Assembly (NCBI GenBank): GCA_045399315.1
Contig: DAYVGO010000009.1
Coordinates: forward strand, 44,764 to 108,763
Source: Arsenophonus sp045399315
GTDB taxonomy: Bacteria > Pseudomonadota > Gammaproteobacteria > Enterobacterales > Enterobacteriaceae
Direction of reading: 5' to 3'
Length of the DNA: 64,000 nucleotides
Part shown: positions 10,608 to 17,637 of the stretch, one piece after another
Layout of the letters: each line of letters starts with the position of its first letter
Position numbering within the stretch: the stretch's first letter is position 1
Notes under the pieces: generated by a model
Database searches by the model: none
What the model saw: only the letters and a program-made list of their open reading frames with translations
What the model was told of the DNA's origin: nothing
Position numbers and translations under genes: made by a program

Positions 10608-10976
10608 AATTTGTCTCCTTATGATTTTGATATATAGAGCTTAAGTCGTTCACTGTAAAGAATCTGATAAAAAGTTTACACATAGTGTAAAAATAGCATA
10701 AGAGTGCTAATATAATAGTTTGTAAGTTATTACTGCCATCTATATTTTTTGGTTATAATTAATAAATAATAGTTAATATATGGCTTATGAGTTGTAATAA
10801 TAATTATTTTTTTATTGTTTAATAGGTAAAAAATTAAGCCATAAAAAATGCTTAAAAAATCAGCAAAAAATGGTCAGATGGGTAGTAATGTTACCTCTAA
10901 TCATATAATATTTCATTCATTACACAATATATCTCAATTGGTTATATTAATTGAAAACTTTATAAGGAGGATCTTT

Positions 10977-11178
10977 ATGTCTGAGTATCGTCAATACCTT
11001 TGGCATCAAGTTCTCTTGTGTCGTATTGGGGTGGTATTATTAGGTATTGTGGCTTTGCCGATCATGATTTTTTGTCATGACGTAGCTGCTTCTATAGTTA
11101 CCTGTATCGTATGTGGCTAGGACTAGTGATAAACCTGTATGGTTGGCCAGCGCTGAAGATACGCAATTAATGAAGTAA
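10977..11178 (+). pseudogene. ybfA: ybfA (DUF2517 family small protein), frameshifted
   Basis: A strong ribosome binding site (AAGGAGG) precedes ATG 10977. The first residues, YRQYLWHQVLLCRIGVVLL and ALPIMIF, match the hydrophobic N-terminal half of E. coli YbfA. The frame then slips by one base near 11085: FYSYLYRMW continues in a second frame, and after another shift near 11118 SDKPVWLASAED continues in a third, ending at TAA 11178. All three pieces align in order with the 68-residue E. coli protein, so this is a complete gene with two indels. YbfA has no established function. It stands next to kdp as in E. coli. Confidence 0.85.
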
Positions 11179-11196
11179 TTGATTGATTAAAAAATA

Positions 11197-11236
11197 AAAC
11201 GTCCTATTATTTGTTGTGATAGGGCGTTTTTGTTTT
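11197..11236 (+). terminator. Rho-independent terminator after ybfA
   Basis: ACGTCCTAT and ATAGGGCGT pair as a nine-base stem, followed by TTTTTGTTTTT. Confidence 0.8.
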
Positions 11237-11311
11237 TAGCCGTCGTAAAACATATTTTTCAGTTTGATATTTAATAAAATAAATCAGTTTTACAAATAGG
11301 ATAGGTAAGTA

Positions 11312-12055
11312 ATGCATAATATTGAATTAGAACGAGTAATAAATGCGTACTTGAGTATTTATGAATATCAAGATCATGCGCCGAATGGACTTCAGGTGGA
11401 AGGGCGTTCAGAGATAAAAAAAATAGTGACAGGTGTTACTGCATCGCAGGCACTATTGGATGAAGCGGTAAAATTGACTGCCGATGCGATTATTGTTCAT
11501 CATGGTTATTTCTGGAAAAATGAAGCGGCGGTTATTCTTAATATGAAGCGTAACCGGTTAAAAACATTACTTTGTAATGATATTAACCTATATAGTTATC
11601 ATTTGCCGCTAGATGCTCATCCTGTTATGGGTAATAACGCACAGTTAGCAAATATCATGGAGGTTGAGATTGATAGCTATATTACGCCTTTACTGCCAAT
11701 GGGTAAGTTTGTGCAACCGATCAGCGTAGCTGATTTAATGTCGCGTTTAAATAATAGATTGGCACGTCAACCTTTGTATTGTGGTGATAATGGTCCGAGC
11801 GAGATCCGCACAATTGCCTGGTGTACAGGTGGTGGACAGAGTTTTATTCAACAGGCAGCAGAAGCGGGTGTTGATGTTTTTGTGACTGGCGAAGTCTCTG
11901 AGCAAACGATCCATATCGCGAGAGAAATGGGGATCCATTTTTATGCTGCCGGTCATCATGCAACAGAGCGCTTTGGCATTAAAGCATTAGGTGAATGGTT
12001 ACATAAAGATTATGGCTTTGAGGTTACTTTTGTCGATATACCTAATCCTGCCTAG
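11312..12055 (+). CDS. ybgI: YbgI/NIF3-family metal-dependent protein
   Basis: The 247-residue product has the same length as E. coli YbgI and aligns throughout. Histidine-rich metal-site motifs are visible: IIVHHGYFWKNE near residue 65, YSYHLPLDAHP near residue 95, and FYAAGHHATERFG near residue 215. The middle carries TIAWCTGGGQSFI. NIF3-like proteins form toroidal hexamers with a di-metal centre. They are annotated as type 2 GTP cyclohydrolase-like or metal hydrolases, but the cellular reaction is unsettled. The gene converges on gltA and shares a hairpin with it. Confidence 0.93.
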   Translation: MHNIELERVINAYLSIYEYQDHAPNGLQVEGRSEIKKIVTGVTASQALLDEAVKLTADAIIVHHGYFWKNEAAVILNMKRNRLKTLLCNDINLYSYHLPLDAHPVMGNNAQLANIMEVEIDSYITPLLPMGKFVQPISVADLMSRLNNRLARQPLYCGDNGPSEIRTIAWCTGGGQSFIQQAAEAGVDVFVTGEVSEQTIHIAREMGIHFYAAGHHATERFGIKALGEWLHKDYGFEVTFVDIPNPA

Positions 12056-12110
12056 TTTTGCCAATATGAAAGTAGAGTAAGCAAAAGAGTAAAAACGGTG
12101 ATTTATCTCG

Positions 12111-12173
12111 AAACTGTGTCTTGTATTCTATTTGGCTGTTATTTTTGGCAAGCAAAATAGTAAGACACAGTTT
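12111..12173. terminator. Bidirectional hairpin between ybgI and gltA
   Basis: AAACTGTGTCTT at 12111 pairs with AAGACACAGTTT at 12162. An inner pairing of ACTATTT-like arms lies within the loop. It sits between two convergent genes and probably ends both transcripts. Confidence 0.7.
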
Positions 12174-12194
12174 ATTTATCAAAGCAATAACTCG

Positions 12195-13490
12195 CTATTT
12201 TTGGGTTAAATCGCTATGAAAGTCTCTTTGTTTATAGCCAGTATATAACTGACGGGGACGTGCGATTTTTAATTCTTCATCATGCATTTCATTCCAATGG
12301 GCAATCCAGCCAATAGTACGTGCAATGGCAAAAATAACGGTAAACATGGTTGTTGAGATTCCAATGGCTTTTAAAATGATACCAGAATAGAAATCAACAT
12401 TAGGATAGAGTTTTTTCTCAATAAAATAGGGATCATTCAGGGCAATATATTCTAATTGTTTGGCAACTTCTAAGATACTATCATTTAATTTAAGTTCTTT
12501 AAGTACTTCATCACAGGTATCTTTCATCACTGTCGCACGGGGATCATAATTTTTATAAACCCGATGACCAAATCCCATCAAACGGAAAGGGTCATCTTTA
12601 TCTTTTGCCCGTTTGATAAATTTAGGGATATTTTCGACAGTTTGAATTTCTTCTAACATACGCAAACATGCTTCGTTGGCACCACCATGAGCGGGCCCCC
12701 AAAGAGAGGCAATTCCGGCGGCAATACAAGCAAATGGATTAGCACCAGAAGAACCTGCTGTTCTTACCGTTGAGGTGGATGCATTTTGTTCATGATCTGC
12801 ATGTAGAATAAAAATGCGATCCATTGCCCGTTCGATGATTGGACTAACCTGATATTTTTCACAAGGGGTAGCAAACATCATGTGAAGGAAATTAGCTGAG
12901 TAGGAGAGATCATTGCACGGATAAATAAAAGGTTGACCAATAGAATATTTATAACACATTGCCGCCACGGTAGGCATTTTTGATAATAATCTAAATGCTG
13001 CTATTTCACGATGGCGCGGATTATTAACATCTAACGAATCATGATAGAAAGCTGCCAGTGCACCGGTTACACCACAAAGTATGGCCATTGGATGAGAATC
13101 GCGACGGAATCCCTGCAAAAGCCGGGTAATTTGATCGTGGATCATTGTATGCTCGGTGACAATTTTTTTAAATTTGTCATAATCATTTTGTGAAGGTTTT
13201 TTACCATAAAGTAGTATATAACAGACTTCTAAATAAGTAGATTGTGTCGCCAGTTGATCAATAGGATATCCACGGTGCAAAAGAATCCCTTTATCTCCAT
13301 CTATGTAGGTAATTTTAGACTCACAGGATGCGGTTGAGGTGAAACCAGGATCGTAGGTAAAATAACCTTTAGCGCCCAATCCTCGGACATCAATTACTTC
13401 GGCTCCAAGTGTAGGCTTTAATACTTCAAGCTCAATTTTTTTTGCATCTTTATCGACTAATTCGATAGTCTTTTTTTCTTTGCCTGCCAT
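12195..13490 (-). CDS. gltA: Citrate synthase (type II)
   Basis: Citrate synthase condenses acetyl-CoA and oxaloacetate, the entry step of the TCA cycle. The 431-residue protein is slightly longer than E. coli GltA (427). The catalytic histidines and aspartate lie in LHADHEQNASTSTVR, WGPAHGGANEAC and MGFGHRVYKNYDPRA. The N-terminal beta-domain, with YFTYDPGFTSTASCESKITY and GDKGILLHRGYP, marks the hexameric NADH-sensitive type of Gram-negative bacteria. AGGAGA stands eight bases before ATG 13490. It is divergent from sdhCDAB, the standard enterobacterial arrangement with a shared control region. Confidence 0.98.
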   Translation of the reverse strand: MAGKEKKTIELVDKDAKKIELEVLKPTLGAEVIDVRGLGAKGYFTYDPGFTSTASCESKITYIDGDKGILLHRGYPIDQLATQSTYLEVCYILLYGKKPSQNDYDKFKKIVTEHTMIHDQITRLLQGFRRDSHPMAILCGVTGALAAFYHDSLDVNNPRHREIAAFRLLSKMPTVAAMCYKYSIGQPFIYPCNDLSYSANFLHMMFATPCEKYQVSPIIERAMDRIFILHADHEQNASTSTVRTAGSSGANPFACIAAGIASLWGPAHGGANEACLRMLEEIQTVENIPKFIKRAKDKDDPFRLMGFGHRVYKNYDPRATVMKDTCDEVLKELKLNDSILEVAKQLEYIALNDPYFIEKKLYPNVDFYSGIILKAIGISTTMFTVIFAIARTIGWIAHWNEMHDEELKIARPRQLYTGYKQRDFHSDLTQK

Positions 13491-14108
13491 TACGGGTCTC
13501 CTTAGCGCTTAAACACAATTTCCGACAACCATGAGAGCATGATAAAACTGTTTTGAAATTGTATTATATATTATTAACTAAAAGCTTTAGGATCATGTTT
13601 TTTAAAGAAGTTTTTATCTTATGAAAATTTTTTATCAATTTATCAACAATTCATAATTTATATATTCCTTATCTATTCTAAATTATGCCTACAATAACAT
13701 TAAGTTTTTTATGGATAACAATCTAGTATTTTTATTTTACATAATTTCTTTTTTTTTATGTGGAAACAATGATTAACTAATTATATTCAATCATATGTAA
13801 GATAAATATTTCATGGTTGTCAAATTATATCATTAACTTAATGATCGATGTTTAAATCGTGATCATACTCACTGTTCAAGCTAAATCTCTCCAAACATAA
13901 TGTGTTGCAATTGTAATGGGCATGTGAAGGTCATATACTGCAAATGAGGTCTCCGGATTACCTTGTGATAGGAGTACCCAGTGTTACTAAGTAACAACTT
14001 TTGCAAATATGTAATAGATTAATTTTTAAGCTGAGTTGTACTTTGTTATCACGATCGCTGTTTGATTTCTGCTCCAGGTCCGGAGGTAGGAAAACAATAA
14101 AGAGCTGT
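13491..14108. promoter_or_regulatory. Divergent gltA / sdhC control region
   Basis: The 618 bases between the two divergent starts contain no ORF. Two perfect odd-length palindromes are visible: ATCATTAACTTAATGAT at 13829-13845 and TGTTACTAAGTAACA at 13982-13996. The first resembles the TTAA-rich sites bound by ArcA. In E. coli this region is controlled by ArcA, FNR and CRP, so operators are expected. Assigning the palindromes to a regulator is inference. Confidence 0.5.
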
Positions 14109-14498
14109 GTGGGCAAAATTGTGAAAAAACAAAGACCTATCAATCTTCAATTGCAGACAATTCATTTTCCAGTTACTGCAATAGCTTCAATTTTACATCG
14201 TGTCTCTGGCGTTATTACCTTTATCACAGTCGGAGTTTTATTATGGCTGTTAGGTTTATCGCTTTCTTCACCAGCAGGTTTTCAATATTTTTCTGAAATT
14301 ATGGATAAATTTTTCATAAAATTCATTATTTGGGGCATATTGACTGCATTAATATATCATATTTGTGGCGGTATTCGTCATATGTTAATGGATTTTGGTT
14401 TTATTGATGAAAATTTGTTTGTCGGACGTGTTTCAGCTATAGCTGTATTTGTCATTACCGCTATTTTGTCCATCTTAGCGGGGGTCTTAGTATGGTAG
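14109..14498 (+). CDS. sdhC: Succinate dehydrogenase cytochrome b556 subunit
   Basis: SdhC is one of the two membrane anchors of complex II; it carries the haem b ligand and part of the ubiquinone site. Starting at GTG 14109 gives 129 residues, exactly the E. coli length. A second in-frame GTG at 14121 would also fit (VKKQRPINL). The conserved ASILHRVSGV, with the quinone-site Ser and Arg, is near residue 30. YHICGGIRHMLMDFG holds the haem-ligand histidine near residue 84. Three membrane segments are visible. The stop overlaps the sdhD ATG, showing translational coupling. Confidence 0.95.
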   Translation: MGKIVKKQRPINLQLQTIHFPVTAIASILHRVSGVITFITVGVLLWLLGLSLSSPAGFQYFSEIMDKFFIKFIIWGILTALIYHICGGIRHMLMDFGFIDENLFVGRVSAIAVFVITAILSILAGVLVW

Positions 14499-14836
14499 TT
14501 AAAGCAAAAACATTAGGCCGCACGGGTACACAAGATTGGCTTCTGCTTCGTGTTTCTGCCGTTATTATTGCCCTCTATACGCTCTACATTGTTAGTTTTG
14601 TTGTAACAACAGAATTAAATTATACTGTTTGGCGGACATTTTTTGCTTTTCCACTAACAAAAATTTTTACAATTCTAACACTCATTTCCGTATTGATACA
14701 TACCTGGATTGGTTTATGGCAAGTACTAACAGATTACATTAAGTCAATTGCCTTACAATTATTATTACAACGCTTTTTCATTATTATATTAATGGCTTAT
14801 TTAATTTATGGAACAATTGTGGTGTGGGGAACGTAA
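14492..14836 (+). CDS. sdhD: Succinate dehydrogenase membrane anchor subunit
   Basis: The 114-residue SdhD (E. coli 115) has three membrane helices. It carries the residues WIGLWQVLTDYIK near position 70, including the haem-proximal histidine just before (LIHTWIGLWQ) and the quinone-site tyrosine. The ATG overlaps the end of sdhC and the stop abuts the sdhA ATG, so sdhCDA are tightly packed. With SdhC it anchors SdhAB to the inner membrane and passes electrons to ubiquinone. Confidence 0.95.
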   Translation: MVVKAKTLGRTGTQDWLLLRVSAVIIALYTLYIVSFVVTTELNYTVWRTFFAFPLTKIFTILTLISVLIHTWIGLWQVLTDYIKSIALQLLLQRFFIIILMAYLIYGTIVVWGT

Positions 14837-16603
14837 ATGAAATTACCAGTAAGAGAATTTGATGCCATTGTTATTGGGGCTGGTGGAGCCGGTATGTGTG
14901 CAGCATTGCAAATTTCCCAGTTAGGCTTGTCATGCGCATTAATTTCTAAAGTTTTTCCGACACGTTCACACACTGTATCAGCACAGGGTGGGATCACTGT
15001 TGCGTTAGGTAATACCCATGAAGATGATTGGCAATGGCATATGTATGATACTGTTAAAGGCTCTGATTATATAGGTGATCAAAATGCTATTGAATACATG
15101 TGCAAAACAGGACCTGAAGCGATATTAGAGCTTGAGCATATGGGACTACCATTTTCACGTTTGGATGATGGTCGTATTTATCAACGTCCATTTGGTGGTC
15201 AATCAAAAAATTTTGGCGGTGAACAAGCAGCTCGTACGGCCGCCGCGGCAGACAGAACTGGTCATGCCCTTTTGCATACCCTTTATCAACAGAACTTAAA
15301 AAACCATACTACAATTTTTTCCGAATGGTATTCACTTGATTTAGTTAAAAATCAAGATAACGGCATCGTCGGTTGTACGGCGTTATGTATGGAAACCGGT
15401 GAAGTTGTTTATTTTAAGGCTAAGGCGACTATTCTTGCGACTGGGGGAGCTGGCAGGATTTATCAATCAACAACTAACGCGCATATTAATACTGGTGACG
15501 GTGTTGGCATGGTTGTTAGAGCTGGTGTGCCATTACAAGATATGGAAATGTGGCAATTTCATCCAACCGGAATTGCCGGCGCGGGCGTATTAGTGACAGA
15601 AGGATGTAGGGGCGAAGGTGGCTATCTACTTAATAAAGATGGTGAGCGCTTTATGGAGCGTTATGCGCCAAATGCAAAAGATTTGGCTGGTCGTGATGTT
15701 GTTGCTCGTTCAATTATGATAGAGATCTGTGAAGGCAGGGGATGTGATGGTCCGTGGGGTCCCCATGTTAAATTAAAACTCGATCATTTAGGTAAGGACG
15801 TGTTGGAATCTCGTTTACCGGGTATTCTTGAATTATCCAGAACTTTTGCCCATGTTGATCCGGTTAAAGAACCTATCCCTGTTATTCCTACTTGCCATTA
15901 TATGATGGGTGGGATCCCAACTAAAGTAACCGGTCAAGCATTGATGATTAATGAAAAAGGTAAAGATGTTGTGATCCCGGGATTATTTGCTGTTGGTGAA
16001 ATTGCGTGTGTTTCTGTGCATGGCGCCAACCGTTTGGGCGGAAATTCATTACTTGATTTAGTTGTTTTTGGACGTTCAGCAGGACTGCATCTTAAACAAT
16101 CATTAATGGAGCAAGGATCGATGCGTGATGCCAGTGAATCTGATATTGAGGCCACATTAATTCGTTTAAATCGTTGGAATAATACCCATACTGGTGAAGA
16201 TCCGGTGGAAATACGCAAAGCGTTGCAAGCCTGTATGCAGCATAATTTTTCAGTTTTTCGTGAAGGCAATGCTATGGCAAAAGGCTTAGAAGAATTGAAA
16301 GTAATTCGTGAACGTTTAAAAAATGCCCGGTTGGCTGATACTTCACGTGAATTTAATACCCAACGCATAGAATGTTTAGAGCTAGATAATTTGGTAGAAA
16401 CAGCATTTGCAACCGCAGAAGCGGCAAATTTCCGTACCGAAAGCCGAGGTGCTCATAGTCGCTTTGACCATCCTGACCGTGATGACAAAAATTGGTTATG
16501 TCATACTTTATATTTGCCACAGTCTGGAACTATGACTCGCCGAGCAGTAAATATGCAACCTGAGTTACGTGCTCCCTTCCCACCCAAAATACGTACTTAT
16601 TAA
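14837..16603 (+). CDS. sdhA: Succinate dehydrogenase flavoprotein subunit
   Basis: SdhA oxidises succinate to fumarate using covalently bound FAD. The 588 residues equal the E. coli length. The FAD-binding VIGAGGAGMCAALQ is near residue 12, and the covalent FAD histidine lies in RSHTVSAQGG near residue 45. Substrate and proton-shuttle residues lie in MEMWQFHPTG, TEGCRGEGG and PTCHYMMGGIPT, and HGANRLGGNSLLDLVVFG is near the C-terminal third. It starts directly after sdhD with no gap. Confidence 0.98.
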   Translation: MKLPVREFDAIVIGAGGAGMCAALQISQLGLSCALISKVFPTRSHTVSAQGGITVALGNTHEDDWQWHMYDTVKGSDYIGDQNAIEYMCKTGPEAILELEHMGLPFSRLDDGRIYQRPFGGQSKNFGGEQAARTAAAADRTGHALLHTLYQQNLKNHTTIFSEWYSLDLVKNQDNGIVGCTALCMETGEVVYFKAKATILATGGAGRIYQSTTNAHINTGDGVGMVVRAGVPLQDMEMWQFHPTGIAGAGVLVTEGCRGEGGYLLNKDGERFMERYAPNAKDLAGRDVVARSIMIEICEGRGCDGPWGPHVKLKLDHLGKDVLESRLPGILELSRTFAHVDPVKEPIPVIPTCHYMMGGIPTKVTGQALMINEKGKDVVIPGLFAVGEIACVSVHGANRLGGNSLLDLVVFGRSAGLHLKQSLMEQGSMRDASESDIEATLIRLNRWNNTHTGEDPVEIRKALQACMQHNFSVFREGNAMAKGLEELKVIRERLKNARLADTSREFNTQRIECLELDNLVETAFATAEAANFRTESRGAHSRFDHPDRDDKNWLCHTLYLPQSGTMTRRAVNMQPELRAPFPPKIRTY

Positions 16604-16639
16604 TTCGTGGCTTTGATAGTGTTACGGAGAAAGTAGATT

Positions 16640-17362
16640 ATGAAGATTGAATTTTCCATTTATCGTTACAATCCAGACGTCGATAATATGCCACGTATGC
16701 AAGACTACACCTTGGACATTGCCGAAAGCCATGACATGATGTTGCTGGATGCTTTAATACAACTGAAAGAAAAAGATCCTACTTTAGCATTCCGCCGTTC
16801 TTGTCGTGAAGGAGTTTGTGGCTCTGATGGATTAAATATGAATGGTAAAAATGGCTTGGCCTGTATTACGCCATTGTCAGCTTTGTGTCGCGATAAAAGA
16901 AAGGTTGTTGTGCGCCCATTGCCAGGTTTACCTGTTGTTCGAGATTTAGTTGTTGATATGGTCCAATTTTATACTCAGTATGAAAAGATTCGTCCTTACC
17001 TTATTAATGATGGCAAGAATCCCCCGGCGCGTGAATATTTACAAACGCCAGCACAGCGAGAAAAACTTGATGGTTTATATGAGTGTATTCTTTGTGCTTG
17101 TTGTTCAACGTCATGTCCATCATTTTGGTGGAATCCAGATAAATTTATTGGTCCTGCCGGTTTATTAGCGGCTTATCGTTTTTTAATTGATAGTCGAGAT
17201 ACTGAAACCGATGCCAGATTGGATAATTTAAACGATGCTTTTAGTGTATTTCGCTGTCATAGCATTATGAATTGTGTCAGTGTTTGTCCAAAAGGTTTAA
17301 ATCCAACTAAAGCGATTGGTCACATTAAATCGATGTTATTAAAACGTAGTGCCTTATTTTAG
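16640..17362 (+). CDS. sdhB: Succinate dehydrogenase iron-sulfur subunit
   Basis: SdhB conducts electrons from FAD to the quinone through three iron-sulfur clusters. Cluster ligands are visible: CREGVCGSDG for the 2Fe-2S centre near residue 55, CILCACCSTSCP near residue 149 and CHSIMNCVSVCPKGLNP near residue 205 for the 4Fe-4S and 3Fe-4S centres. The length is 240 against 238 in E. coli. GGAGAAAG precedes ATG 16640. It closes the sdh operon and is separated from sucA by a strong hairpin. Confidence 0.98.
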   Translation: MKIEFSIYRYNPDVDNMPRMQDYTLDIAESHDMMLLDALIQLKEKDPTLAFRRSCREGVCGSDGLNMNGKNGLACITPLSALCRDKRKVVVRPLPGLPVVRDLVVDMVQFYTQYEKIRPYLINDGKNPPAREYLQTPAQREKLDGLYECILCACCSTSCPSFWWNPDKFIGPAGLLAAYRFLIDSRDTETDARLDNLNDAFSVFRCHSIMNCVSVCPKGLNPTKAIGHIKSMLLKRSALF

Positions 17363-17368
17363 TAATAA

Positions 17369-17394
17369 TTCCCGTAATAGAAATATTGCGGGAA
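17369..17394 (+). terminator. Hairpin directly after sdhB
   Basis: TTCCCGTAAT (17369-17378) pairs with ATTGCGGGAA (17385-17394), ten base pairs with one G-U. The sequence after it is A-rich, not T-rich, so it may stabilise the sdh mRNA end instead of terminating. Confidence 0.5.
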
Positions 17395-17454
17395 ATAAAA
17401 AATGGAAAACCATTATATTAAATTAATATTTATTTTATGTGATTAAATTACACT

Positions 17455-17494
17455 AGGAACCTTTAAAAACCAAATGTGGTTTTTAAAGGTTCTT
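17455..17494. promoter_or_regulatory. 18-bp stem-loop between sdhB and sucA
   Basis: The arms 17455-17472 and 17477-17494 are complementary over 18 bases with a single G-U pair and a four-base loop. No T run follows on the plus strand. In E. coli sdh and suc can be co-transcribed across this gap, so the element could partly end sdh transcripts, or protect or process the joint mRNA. Confidence 0.6.
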
Positions 17495-17637
17495 ATAAAA
17501 GTGGAATATATAAATAGCTCTTTTATTTATAATCGTGCATAGAACACGTTCAAAGAATCTTTATTGAAACCGTCTATATAAAAAGCGGTACTGTTAACTA
17601 TGACGAAAACTAAAGCCTATAGGCTTAAGGGATCACA

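Noticed and set aside
14001..14108. Longer sdhC frame starting at 14001
   Set aside because: Family length (129 residues) and the VKKQRPINL start support GTG 14109; the upstream codons have no similarity.
15934..16368. Minus-strand ORF of 144 codons inside sdhA
   Set aside because: It overlaps a clearly conserved sdhA in another frame and has no ribosome site or family match.
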